Below are positions 1 through 8,879 of a stretch of DNA of 64,000 bases, in pieces (the stretch's first letter is position 1; each line of letters starts with the position of its first letter). The notes beneath the pieces were generated by a model, which did no database searches, was not told where the DNA came from, and saw only the letters and a program-made list of their open reading frames with translations. Made by a program: the position numbers and the translations under genes. The stretch comes from Lingula anatina (Eukaryota; Brachiopoda; Lingulata; Lingulida; Lingulidae). The stretch covers positions 494,643 through 558,642 of the forward strand of contig NW_019773936.1 in the NCBI RefSeq assembly GCF_001039355.2. Reading direction: 5' to 3'.

Positions 1-790
1 GATTTGCCATGGCCCTGTGCTATAATACACAAGAAACGATGCAGAGACAGGAAACCAAAATTAACAGCGTCGTGGCACGCATGGATACTTTGGAGAAACA
101 GTACATGTATGGTGTATATGATGAATTTAGTGAGGAGCATCATGAATGTGATGAACAGACTCTGTATGATGAAAGATATGATGATGAAACTTGTACAGAG
201 ACTCAGAACTGCGAGGCAGGTACTAGTAGTAGTAGCACAAACAGATCTGGGACGGTATTCTCGAAAGGATTCAACGTCGAAAATTTTTCAACTTCCATTC
301 GTTAAAAAACGATTCCTGGTATTCTTGAAGCTATCGAAACGAATACGATTCGAATAAGAATAGAATCCTTGTCAAAATTGTGACTTAATTCAACACTCGG
401 AACACTCCTCTCTCCTGAGGCGAGATAATACATCAAAATAAAGGATTGGAGCGAACAGTTTCCTCATAAAATTCTTCATTATCAAAATTCATGACAGGAA
501 ATAAAGTCTTGTGTGCTTTAACAATTTATTTAATTGTTTCTTAAAGATAGGTCAAGCAAAATATTTATTATTTAAGATCCAAGTACTGCGTTTTTCCGCG
601 TTTTGCACCGGCTTTTTTAAGTAGGTCAAACTGGGAATTCCCAGCGCGAGTTTCTCCATGGGAATTACCCTCGAAAAGTGCTTCGACATGGGTGATATCC
701 CCCTCTATTTTCTCGACATTGAAGCGGTGACATTAAAAACAAATCATACAGATATTTCAGAATACACTTCAACTAATAAAATAAATGAAC
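1..790. other. No recognised gene; one short acidic ORF
   Basis: An open frame at 9-305 (98 aa, plus strand) is rich in Asp, Glu and Tyr and contains a run of Ser, but I recognise no family. It opens beside the window edge, so it may be the end of something larger. The rest (306-790) is AT-rich with no ORF I can place. Given the transposon fragments that follow, this is probably decayed mobile DNA, but the sequence does not prove it. Confidence 0.25.
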
Positions 791-840
791 TTTCGTTGTT
801 GTCATTTTGTTTGTTCGTTTTTTCTTCGAAAAAAACACAA

Positions 841-1076
841 TGTCTCTGAATGAAGGTAAATCTAACCCAATCAGATGCCGAGGTGACAGTATAAAAACCT
901 TGGCACAGTTTTTCCCGGCGCCAAAAGCGAAGATGGAGCCGTCTAGAAAGAGAGTAAAATTTACAAGCGAAGAAGTTGAAGTTTTGGTAGATGAAGTTGA
1001 AAGGAGAAAAAGTATTTTATTCAGTAAATTCTCAACTACAATAACCAATGAGTCAAAAATTGTGAAATTACGCTAA
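841..1076 (+). pseudogene. Myb/SANT-like (NAIF1-type) DNA-binding domain fragment
   Basis: From the ATG at 841 the frame encodes about 78 residues. The second half reads as the start of a Myb/SANT-like domain of the NAIF1 type: a KRVKFTSEEVEVLVDEV helix, then a KSILFSKFS and T-N-ESK segment. In the family this N-terminal trihelix-like domain binds DNA, and related domains accompany Harbinger-type transposons. The frame stops at 1076, before the second half of the domain, so the protein is truncated. A longer open frame starts at 807. No intact partner gene is nearby. The family call is made by eye from the F-T-EE-x-LV-x-EV and ILFxKFS pattern; I infer a dead transposon-associated gene rather than host NAIF1. 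Confidence 0.5.
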
Positions 1077-1289
1077 ATACAGAAACAATATGAGGGTGAT
1101 GATTCACTGGATAGGAAAAGGTGGTAACAAAAGAACGAATCCCAGCAGCACAGTACCAAATGCTGTATTGGCAGGCAATGAAGCCAAGGAGAGGTTGAGG
1201 AATGTAAAGATGAATGGAGTCTCCGAAAGAAAGAGAAATGGAAAGAACAAACATAAAATTTAAAAGCTACAGGAAAAAAAAGAAGAAGG

Positions 1290-2298
1290 GTTCAGCTACC
1301 TGAGTACCTATATAAAGAACTTTGTAGAGTGCTTGAGCAAGAGGAAAGTGCTTCCCTGTAAGGGACTGCCCCACATCTGTTATGGGGAGAGCAGAAAAAG
1401 GCTGCAAATTTTGCAAATTCAAAACAGATGCGATGGCACCCAATGCTGGTAAAATGGTGTCTTAATCCTAAGTCAATATCCTCATCTGCCTACGACTTCA
1501 TTAGGGATTCGGGGTATTTGTCACTGCCAAGTAGAAAGACTTTGGTCAGTGATGGCGCTAGTCCAAATGGCCATTTGTTGGAACTCCTTTGCTCAACATA
1601 GGATAAGCATGGAAAAAGTGGCTGGAAGAATTTGAAGAGGAACTTACATTGCAGAAAGTTTAAATTGGAGACAAGATAACATGCCTGAAAGAGTAGTGAG
1701 GTAAAGAAATACAATGCAAAACACAAAATTAAATTACCACAAGATAATAGCCACAGAGAAAGAATCAAAAATGTTCAGAAAACTTAATTTGCACAAAGTA
1801 CTAAAAAAAACACTATGCATGTCACATGCACTGCCAAGAAGAAAGACTTTGTACGAATATGACCATTCTTCAGACATCAGCAGTGGCATCCATCCAGATA
1901 CCACTGACAGGCTTTTGAAGGCAACGAAATTTGACACACTCCAGGTGTACCAGAAGATCATCAGCTTACTCTATGATGAGGTAAAGATAAAGACAGATCT
2001 TGTGTAAAGTAAAAGCTGTGGAGAGCTTGTTGGCTTAGTAAACCTGGGGTCCTCGAACCACGAACTCATGGACTTTGAGCAGTATGTGGATAATGGCACA
2101 CAAGAACAGAAATTGGCCATCCATATCCTAATGTTCATGGTCCTTCCCTGTTCCCTTTATCCCTGTCAGGGATTTACCTGCGGCCAATTGTATCCTGTTG
2201 TTTGGGACATGATTGGTACTCTGGAGAGCATTGGTTTTAAAGTTAGGGCTGTGGTCAGTGATGGCACCAATGGAACTCCTTGGCTCAGCATAGAATAA
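1290..2298 (+). pseudogene. P-type (THAP9-like) transposase, rearranged remnant
   Basis: Three blocks resemble the DDE-like catalytic part of P-element/THAP9 transposases. At about 1380-1540 the frame reads EQKKAA, then NSKQMRWHPMLVKW and SSSAYDFIR, ending in LPSRKTL. At 1829-2005 a frame begins again at LPRRKTL and runs through a SSGI segment to LLYDEVKIKTDLV. At 2010-2296 follows LVGLVNLGS, FEQYV, then a GFKVRAVVSDG block. In the family these segments are contiguous and lead up to the catalytic core. Here they are split by a stop at 2005-2007 and other breaks. The first block jumps directly from LPSRKTL to VSDGASPN, skipping about 100 residues, while the second keeps them. The N-terminal THAP zinc finger and the C-terminal part are not seen. 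This is a dead element. Confidence 0.65.
1545..1818 (+). repeat. Direct repeat copy 1 inside the P-type remnant
   Basis: This stretch, starting at GTCAGTGATGG, is repeated with a few substitutions and small indels at about 2253-2519. Both copies end in the same AAAAAACACTATGCAT string, then diverge. The repeat explains why transposase blocks appear twice. The second copy ends immediately before the truncated LTR at 2525. Confidence 0.85.
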
Positions 2299-2519
2299 GC
2301 ATGGGAAGAGTGGCTGGAAGAATTTGAAGAGGAACTAACATTGCAGAAAGTCTAAATTGGAGACAAGAAAACATGCCTGAAGAAAATGGAGGTAAAGAAA
2401 TACAATGTAAGATACAAAATTAAAACTTTACCTATACCACGAGATACAAGCCAAAGAGAATGAATTGATAAAAAGTTCAGAGCACTTAATTTGCACTAAG
2501 TACTGAAAAAAACACTATG
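2253..2519 (+). repeat. Direct repeat copy 2 inside the P-type remnant
   Basis: Partner of 1545-1818. Both copies carry the sequence coding for the VSDG motif followed by the same non-coding tail. The two have diverged moderately, so the duplication is not recent. The LTR element starts a few bases after its end. Confidence 0.85.
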
Positions 2520-2524
2520 CATAT

Positions 2525-2629
2525 CCTGGGCTCTGTAGCTCAGTCGGTAAGAGCAGTCGCACGGTTTGCAAGAGTCCCAGGTTCGAGTCCCGATCAAGCC
2601 TTGGTGTTTTCTCCCCCCAAATCGCTACA
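2525..2629 (+). repeat. 5' LTR, 5'-truncated
   Basis: It aligns with the 3' LTR from the GGGCTC motif onward and shares the terminal GCCTTGGTGTTTTCTCC and AAATCGCTACA strings. The first 44 or so bases of the 3' LTR, including the TGTAGCGATTTGGGG terminus, are missing here. It therefore begins almost exactly at the start of the tRNA-like module. Confidence 0.8.
2528..2599 (+). promoter_or_regulatory. tRNA-like module with Pol III A and B boxes
   Basis: TAGCTCAGTCGG (2536-2547) matches the tRNA A-box consensus TRGCNNAGYNGG at every position. GGTTCGAGTCC (2580-2590) matches the B-box consensus GGTTCGANTCC at every position. Their 44-base spacing is normal for tRNA genes and tRNA-derived SINEs. 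A GGGCTC at the start could pair partly with the AAGCC at the end. The anticodon arm cannot be folded convincingly and the acceptor stem is imperfect, so this is tRNA-derived and not a functional tRNA gene. The 3' LTR carries the same module at 4053-4104 with the same A box and a damaged B box. Confidence 0.75.
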
Positions 2630-2633
2630 AATT

Positions 2634-2650
2634 TGGTGGCAGCGGTGGGA
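2634..2650 (+). promoter_or_regulatory. Reverse-transcription primer-binding site (tRNA-Leu)
   Basis: TGGTGGCAGCGGTGGGA lies four bases after the CA end of the 5' LTR. It is the complement of TCCCACCGCTGCCACCA, the 3' end with CCA of a common eukaryotic tRNA-Leu(AAG), over all 17 bases. The tRNA sequence is from general knowledge and not from this window. Confidence 0.8.
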
Positions 2651-2827
2651 CCTCAAGTGTTCTCACGTCCTCTAGGTACTATGGCAGGTGAAGAGACTTA
2701 TTTAAGCAGGATATACAGCCATCCCAGACCAGTAACTATACAGTGAAACATTGCATTTGGGAGTGCTAACCTATGTCTTAGCCCGGTAGCGGACAACACA
2801 CTGTTATTTCCAGATCCAAGGAGAAGG

Positions 2828-3930
2828 TTGCAATACGATTCTCCTGAACTTTGTAACACTAATCCTTTCAGTAGTGCTCACACCAATCCATTTCTGAACA
2901 GCTATGATGATCAGGGTGCTAGCCCCAACCCATTCGTAAATCAGGAGCCTGAGGCAGCTTCAACGATCGCATGGGAGAGAGCACCCCCAGCATTTAGATC
3001 AGAACAAGCCGAGTATGTGCTTCAGATACCAGAACGGCCTTTTAACCCCTTTAACCCTCTGCCGACCAGGGTTGAAACACGTAGAAGGGAAAAATCAGTT
3101 CCTTCTATTAAAGTCGGTACTTTTGACGGAAAAATGTCTTGGGATGAGTACAAGGCACAGTTTGATATATGTGCTATGGTTTATCACTGGACAGATGAAG
3201 AAAAGACGGGTCATCTGGCAACCAGCCTGAGAGGTGATGCTGCTCAAGTATTGGGTGATCTTCCATTAGAGCACCGGTTCAACTATGAATTGTTATCAAG
3301 AGCCCTAGAGAGAAGGTTTAGCCCCAAGAACAAAACAGAGTTCTACCGAGTGCAGGCAAGAATGCGTAAAAGAAACCCTAAAGAGACACTAAGTGAACTG
3401 GCTCAGGCAATTAGACGCTTAGTCAGCCTGGGCTGGACAACTGAGACTGCCGAGGTAAAAGACACGTTTATGTGGGAGTACTTCCTTGATGCGTTGGATG
3501 ACACTCGTCTGAGACTTGATGTAATGAGATACCGACCCAAAACCATTGACGAGTCCTTGGCCATTGAATTATAAGCTTGCTTAGATGCGGAGGCTGCTAG
3601 AGGGCGCCGACCCCACTTCGTACGCTCTGCGGCTGAAGTTGCCCTTCCTGACAGCACAGACCCGACCACTAAGATGTTAGATGAAATGTCTCGCACCATA
3701 GGCAAGATTTCCTCCAAAGTAGATTAGAGACCAGAGTGTTGCGTGACAGACAAATCCCATCGTCCTCTAGAGATGTACAGTGCTTTAATTGTGGTAAAAA
3801 AATACAATTTGCCAGAGAATGCCAGGCACTGAATGTGAAACAAGGAACCCCGCTCCGTGGAGATGTTCAGTATTTTAACTGCGGGGGTATTGGTCATTTG
3901 GCCAGGAATTGCATTCCAGTAAAGGACAAT
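2828..3930 (+). pseudogene. Ty3/gypsy-like gag, interrupted
   Basis: The open frame at 2828-3574 gives 248 residues, with repeated NPF motifs in the first 40. A Retrotrans_gag-like domain follows (about residues 95-248) with GTFDGKMSWDEYKAQF, then a DEEKTGHLATSLRGDA stretch and RRFSPKNKTEFYRVQ. These are the signatures of a capsid domain that packages element RNA. The frame is broken by a TAA at 3572-3574; the same frame reopens and stops at 3725-3727, and the downstream part lies in another frame (3736 onward). There two CCHC zinc knuckles are visible: CFNCGKK..FAREC, in which the His is replaced, and YFNCGGIGHLARNC, in which the first Cys is replaced. Both knuckles have lost a ligand. There is no sign of pol. 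Confidence 0.75.
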
Positions 3931-4004
3931 CCCGGCCAGCCACTACACTCCTCCCCCCCAAATGCCGAAAGACGCGAGTCCAACTCCGTCACCGCTGCCT
4001 CCAT

Positions 4005-4133
4005 TGTAGCGATTTGGGGTGGAAGAGTGTTGTGGCTGGCTGGGATTGTCCCGGGCTCGGTAGCTCAGTCGGTAGGAGCTGTTGCGAGAGTCCCGGGTTG
4101 AGCCTTGGTGTTTTCTCCCCCCAAATCGCTACA
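4005..4133 (+). repeat. 3' LTR of the gag-only element
   Basis: It runs from TGTAGCGATTTGGGG to CCCCAAATCGCTACA; these 15-base ends are perfect inverted repeats, unusually long for LTR termini. It contains an intact A box (4061-4072) and a shortened B box (about 4096-4104). Length is 129 bp. Confidence 0.8.
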
Positions 4134-4139
4134 ATATAT

Positions 4140-4365
4140 TTAACAAACAAAAAACTCACTCCAAAGAAATGATCACTGTATTTGCAGCTAGACTTAGAGA
4201 AAAAGCAGATCAATGTGAGTTTGGAGAGGGGGTTTACAAGAGGATTTTGGAAAGACTTTTACCAACATATGAAGATAGAAATTCAGTCAAAACAAAAACA
4301 CTACAAAGAGGCTGGAACCTAGACAGATTTCTGCAGGATACCAGTTATAAAGATGATTTATAGGA
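4140..4365 (+). pseudogene. Second gag-like retroelement fragment
   Basis: From about 4167 the frame reads MITVFAARLREKADQCEFGEG, then KRILERLLPTYEDRN and a RGWNLDRFLQD segment, stopping at 4363. The pattern of R/K-LREKA-x-CEF, a short helix and a W-x-LDxFL motif recalls gag-like proteins of invertebrate gypsy elements annotated as K02A2.6-like. It begins directly beside the 3' LTR, so the gag-only element may have inserted into it. It is only about 65 residues and has no partner domains. Confidence 0.45.
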
Positions 4366-5530
4366 TGATGTGGGGAGATGTGAGAGTGAGAGTCTCTCAA
4401 GCATTTGCTTGCTGCCAATGTTGCTGTGCATGTGGTCAGAGGCCAAGGCCCCATTGACAGAATTGTTCAGAAGCTGGGAGAGAAGAACAAGGAATTCATC
4501 CTGAAGCTCTTCAATAGTGTATTTTGTCATCCACTATGAAATGCCATTCACCAGCTTTCCTAACATGCTTCAGTCTAGTCTGGTGTATGTTTTTTTTTCA
4601 TTGCTTACTTTTAATGTAATATGTAGTGTATGATTTGCAATGAATGATGAATGTTGGCAAGTAGCCAAAAAAGTTAATGTTGAGCCCTGTACCATTAATG
4701 TCAAAAATGGAATCACTTTCAAAAAGTGTGCCATATACATAAACAGAGTCAGACAAATGCGACACACAAAAGGAACAATGATTCAACTACAACCCAAAGA
4801 CAGTATCAAACCAGAGGTTCTCCCCACAAACACATAAGAAAAAGAATCAAGTGAAGCGATGGGTCAGAAAAATGGAATTTGCAGAGGATGGGCAAACAGA
4901 TGAGATAGTTGCGAGATAGTGGAGCATCTATGGATAGTGTCATCTATGGATATCAATTCAAAACACTCAAAAGGATGACAGGGAAGGAAACGGTGGCAGC
5001 AGCGCTTCATGATTCAAAGTGATCATTGTGGTGAGTGGTTACCATGGCTCCTGTGTCAATATAAAACGTAGAGAAGCTCTGGATGTCCTCACATACAAGT
5101 GTGAGGACTGTAAGGACCGTGGCCATTAAAAACCTCTGTAACCTCTGTCAAGATGTTTGGCCATATAGTAATATTGTATCTTTATCATTCCAGGTAAAAT
5201 GGATAGAGATATCGATACGGCCCACGAGGCGGTCATTCTTAGGGAGGTCCAGGGGGAAGTTTGGGCCGAGGAGCCCACCAGGGAGTGGTGCTCTCAGTGA
5301 GACCCCTGGGGCAGCCAGGTATAGTTTAGTGAGTTGGGCAGAACAAGTGGAGCTGAGTAAGAGGCCCACAAGATGAACGAGGCGTGGTAGACGCTTGAAG
5401 TGCAAGTCTGCTGCTGCCATGGCAGCGACCCCCTCAGATGCAACCAGGCCCTCTCCCAACCTTCGGGTAATGGTAGGTACAAGTAACAAGGTAGAAGGGT
5501 GGCAGGCGTAAGTAACACCATCTCCACGCC
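4366..5530. other. No gene recognised
   Basis: Short open frames exist at 4640-4837 and 5083-5376, plus antisense ones at 5148-5692, but none shows a motif or a frame pattern I trust. From about 5200 base composition changes to clearly GC-richer than the flanks and stays so to about 6400. Confidence 0.4.
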
Positions 5531-5537
5531 GCATTGC

Positions 5538-5985
5538 CATGACTGCAGTTGGTATGCGTGCTCCCTCCTTTCGTGAATGCCTGGTCCCTGACTGTGGGGG
5601 CCGGGAAATAGAGGCTCATGCCTTTGAGGCCCATTTGCAGCACATCCTCCTGGCCAGTCTCTCTGGACGGGATATGGTGAGTAGACGGACATGAGCCCTT
5701 AAATTTCTCATCTCCTCACTGATGGGGCTCAGGCTGAGGCTGGAGAGGGTGTTACAATGGTTGACCCCGGCCAAGGTTCTCGTTCTGCACTGCAGAGGTC
5801 TGCCAGAAGGTGAGGACGATGCACTGTTCTCCCTCTTGATGCACCTACAGTGCATCCCAGTGGGTCGTAATCAGCTCATATACCTGCACCTTTTCCAAGT
5901 CCTTAGGTATCTTGCAGCAATGAATTCGGGCATACCCAAACACCTATTTCAGGGTAGGGTCCCAGGAAGACTCCCTTCCTGGTAG
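5538..5985 (+). pseudogene. GC-rich broken ORF with C2H2-like motif
   Basis: From the ATG at 5538 the frame contains ECLVPDCGGREIEAHAFEAHL, a Cys-x4-Cys followed by two His that could be a zinc finger, then a stop at 5691-5693. In the same frame it reopens from 5694 as a Leu-rich helical stretch to 5982. Composition is GC-rich against AT-rich flanks. I recall similar Cys/His-plus-helix ORFs of unknown function scattered in marine invertebrate genomes, but I cannot name a family. It may be a captured or transposon-borne gene fragment. Confidence 0.3.
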
Positions 5986-6780
5986 AAGAGTGGCGGTGGC
6001 ACAGCTGGATAGAAGCAGGGTCTTGCTAGAGACTGACTCTCTGCACTTCCCGTGCAAGCCCAACAAGCATGGGACCCCAGCAGACCTGGGGTGGACAGGG
6101 GTGATGATAGCAGCCATCTGGGGTTGTACCTGGCAGGAGGTGCTGGCTATCACAACCAGGAATGCCAGACGTGGACAGGTTGCCGTCCGAGTCCACGGGG
6201 CAGTGGAGTTGTGTTGTTTGTAACCATTGCTGAGGAGTGGTACCTCTCAGTGGATGCTTGCCCAGGGCCCTCTCTGGTCATGACATGTGGCCAGGGTAGG
6301 GCGCAGCATGGCATGCTGTGCTCAGTGCCCAGCAGGCTGAAGACAAGGGACATTTCCACTGTGTCTGACTTTTATTTAGAAGAGGGGGTAGTGTAGTGGT
6401 GCCACTCCCAGAACAGGAAATAGGGCCAGCTCACCCCTCCATGCTAGCTCTCTAGCAATGGAATCACTTCACCTAACTTCAGGTAATCATACATCAACTG
6501 ATCCTGCATTAAACTAAGCTGCCATTTTCTGTAAGTAACATGTCAGATTTCTGTGATAAAGCACAAATCTAATGATTTGTATACCTCTTAAACTGATTAT
6601 ATATATATCCCTTGGGTAACAATATATCATCTCACCCTAAGTAGTACAAGTAGTTGTATATATTATTTATTATGATTATCATTATTTTGGATTAAGGGCA
6701 AAATGCAGATTTATGTACAAAGGTGCGTGTATGTACACATAGCCGTACATGTACATTCATTTGTTAACCTACTCAGTACT
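5986..6780. other. No gene recognised
   Basis: The GC-rich tract continues to about 6400, with overlapping open frames on both strands (5990-6223, 6052-6396, 5944-6359) and no recognisable domain. Beyond 6400 the sequence returns to AT-rich. Confidence 0.35.
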
Positions 6781-6782
6781 AT

Positions 6783-7082
6783 TTGAATCATTATTGGAGT
6801 TTTTTCAAGAAAGTAAACTTTTGCCAGGTTTTAGTTCAAGTAGTAGTAGTGCAGAGTACTGAGGAAGGTGTAAGACCAAGAACAGGTAGGGGCCGAAGAG
6901 GTAGAAGCAAAGGTGGTAGAGAAAGGGATGCAAGAGGTAGAAGAGGAAGAGGAGTTAGCAGGGTATCTAGAAGAAGCAGATCTTCACAGAGATCATCGAG
7001 GGACCAAATGGCAGAAGTTGCTGCGGAAAATCTTATGAAAAGACAAGAAACAATGAGGGTAAGAGAAGGTTATTTAATTTAG
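6783..7082 (+). CDS. Arg/Gly-rich ORF of unknown function
   Basis: The frame encodes 99 residues. From about residue 25 it is a basic RG/RS-rich segment, followed by a short helical tail (MAEVAAENLMKRQETMRVRE). Such tracts are typical of RNA- or DNA-binding linkers. A GTAAGA directly after ATGAGG at about 7059 could be a splice donor, so this may be an exon of the transposase gene that begins just downstream at 7206. No homologous family is recognised and low-complexity coding is easy to over-call. Confidence 0.3.
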   Translation: MNHYWSFFKKVNFCQVLVQVVVVQSTEEGVRPRTGRGRRGRSKGGRERDARGRRGRGVSRVSRRSRSSQRSSRDQMAEVAAENLMKRQETMRVREGYLI

Positions 7083-7205
7083 GTGATTTGTATTAGGTAT
7101 ATGTTCTGCTAAACTGTTTTTTTTTTTTTATTTGGCAAAAAGGTAGGGAAATGTGCAATGAAAACATCATATGATCTATTCTAAATAACACACTTCTCTT
7201 TAAAA

Positions 7206-7950
7206 ATGTACCTCCAATGTAAAGTAGAAAAAATGCTGTTGAAAAACAAGCTGAAAACCTCGTCAACCCCCATTACACCATCTGGGAGCATTAGTAAGGG
7301 AAAGCCTCCATTGTCATTTGATTCTGTGAAAGATAACCCCAAGCAGACGAAGTTCTTTATTGGACTGACATTGACTCACTTTATGACGTTGTGCAATTTT
7401 CTTGGGCCTGCTGTGAATAATCTCAAATATTGGAACCTACCCCATAGACCTTGTAAGAGTCTGAAACCCATTGATGAACTTTTTATTATGTTGGTCCGAT
7501 TGTGTCATGGATATGGTTTTGTTATACTGAGTTTTTTATTCAATACATCAACTACTTTAGTATGCTGCATTTTTACAACATGGGAACAATTTCTTTATTT
7601 TCATTTTACAGATTTGAAGGCTGACATGTTTCCGGATCGGTCCACTTTAGGAAAGTTTATGCCTAAAAGTTTCAAAGTTCAAAGTTCAATTTTGAACTTT
7701 GAACCTAAGAGTTTCAAAGGCTTTAAAAATGTGAGATGTTCAATTGATTGTACGGAGTTTATTGTACAGATACCTGGGGATTTTGCAAGGCAAGGCAATT
7801 TGTTTTCAAATTATAAGAATCACCATACCTTCAAATGCCTTATTGCAGTGGCGCCAATCTACTGTCCTTTCTAACTCTAATGTCAGCGATGGCAGAAGGT
7901 GGCTAATCAAAAGGTCAGACCAAATATACTTCACCCTTGGTCTATGTTAA
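7206..7950 (+). pseudogene. ISL2EU/Harbinger-like DDE transposase remnant
   Basis: The frame at 7206-7874 (222 aa) has the layout of DDE_Tnp_4 transposases of the ISL2EU/PIF-Harbinger group: a KFFIGLTLTHFMTLCNFL entry helix, a KSLKPIDELFIMLVRLCHG helix, a W-x-FLYFHF segment, then the first catalytic Asp in RCSIDCTEFIVQ and the SNYKNHHTFKCLIAVAP strand. After that it shifts frame: the SNVSDGR block, with the expected second Asp, is only readable in another frame at about 7863-7950. Nothing of the third catalytic region remains. A 28 bp palindrome sits in the coding region at 7677-7704. The element is inactive. Confidence 0.65.
7677..7704. repeat. Perfect 13-bp-arm palindrome within transposase remnant
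   Basis: GTTCAAAGTTCAA, two T residues, then TTGAACTTTGAAC. It is flanked on both sides by CCTAARAGTTTCAAAG, so an insertion of about 33 bp has duplicated its surroundings. Confidence 0.85.
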
Positions 7951-8530
7951 ACCACCAGAGCCAGTAATGTTAGGTCAAAATAAACAAGAAAACTGGAAGT
8001 TATGGAAACAACTGTGGACTTTTTACTCTTGTCAGTAAAATATAGATGCTAAACCAGAATAATATAAGAAGTCACTTCTTATTTGTATCATTGACGCTTT
8101 GAAAATATATAATGACAGCATCCCTAGGAAACTTGACACTCATTCTCGATGAGTGGAAGGAAACATCTGACCACCAAATGCAGCAAGAATCGTCAAAGAC
8201 AGTTGTTCAATTTGTGACCAAACTGCCGCAAAAAGCCGGATTTTGTGCACTTGGTGGGCAGACAATGAAACAGATCCAAGATCAAGTTAGAGAGAAATGC
8301 AAATTGCAGAAATTGAGAAGAAAATTGTTATGCAGGGCAACTGTATTGATAATGCAGATCAATCGGGTAATGAAAAAGAGTGTGAAATAGAGATTGGAGA
8401 GAAAGTGCTGAAGAAACAGTAATGTAATGTTTTACATTACAATGCAATGAAAAATCTCATAAGCATGCACAGAGGAGTGGCTAATAAAGAGAGTTAAGAG
8501 TCAACGTGTATTTTTTAGTCTCTCGCGTTG
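7951..8530. other. No gene recognised
   Basis: A 92-residue ORF at 8112-8390 rich in Lys and Gln shows no recognisable domain. A short tail of the transposon at 7206-7950 may extend into this stretch. Confidence 0.3.
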
Positions 8531-8534
8531 TTGG

Positions 8535-8870
8535 TCTAGAACAAGTAATTATAACATTACAAAGTACCAGTTTAACACAAGATCTCAGGCTCAAAGTGAG
8601 ATGATAGAAGACTCATGTGCAAGTGCTCTGAAAGAACTATCTAATATCAATTTTTGAGACAGCATGAAAGACACTCTACTTAGAGGCAAAATTATAATTC
8701 GTGTTAATGATAGAAATGTGAGAAAACATCTCTTTCAAAAATGAAACTTGACTCTAGAGAAATGCATTGACATCTGTAGAAGCTATGAAAGTACATCTAA
8801 GCACATTCTTCTTTGCAAACAGTTACTTGCCCTTAGCAAAATTAAAAGTTTGCAATAACGAGTTTCCAAG
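8535..8870 (+). pseudogene. Gypsy gag fragment (K02A2.6-like)
   Basis: In one frame, with stops near 8656 and 8742, the sequence reads KYQFNTRSQAQSEMIEDS, then CASALKELSNINF and DSMKDTLLRGKIIIRVND. It continues with an NLTLEKCIDICRSYE motif and SKHILLCKQLL. The D-x-L-R-x-KI-x-x-x-VND and LTLEKAIDICR patterns are typical of gag proteins from invertebrate gypsy/Mag-like retroelements. The fragment covers the middle of gag; no zinc knuckle, pol or LTR is visible, so it is a relic. Confidence 0.55.
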
Positions 8871-8879
8871 AAAAAATTT

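Larger units (their letters stand above)
2525..4133 (+). mobile_element. Gag-only short-LTR retrotransposon with tRNA-like LTR
   Basis: The order is partial 5' LTR (2525-2629), a 4-base spacer, a primer-binding site (2634-2650), gag (from 2828), zinc knuckles (about 3778-3912) and a 3' LTR (4005-4133). The LTR is only 129 bp, starts TGTAGCGATTTGGGG and ends with its reverse complement CCCCAAATCGCTACA. There is no space for protease, reverse transcriptase or integrase: the element runs straight from zinc knuckles to 3' LTR in about 1.6 kb. This layout matches the plant TR-GAG class of non-autonomous elements, so it would need enzymes from another element. The gag frame carries an internal stop and a frameshift. 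No clear polypurine tract precedes the 3' LTR. ATAT occurs at both outer edges and could be a target duplication, but it is too short to trust. Confidence 0.75.

Noticed and set aside
2528-2599. Functional tRNA gene
   Set aside because: A and B boxes are perfect, but the acceptor stem pairs poorly, the anticodon arm does not fold, and the same sequence recurs inside both LTRs.
5148-5692. Overlapping minus-strand ORFs in the GC-rich tract
   Set aside because: GC-rich sequence yields long chance frames on both strands; none has a motif or splice support.
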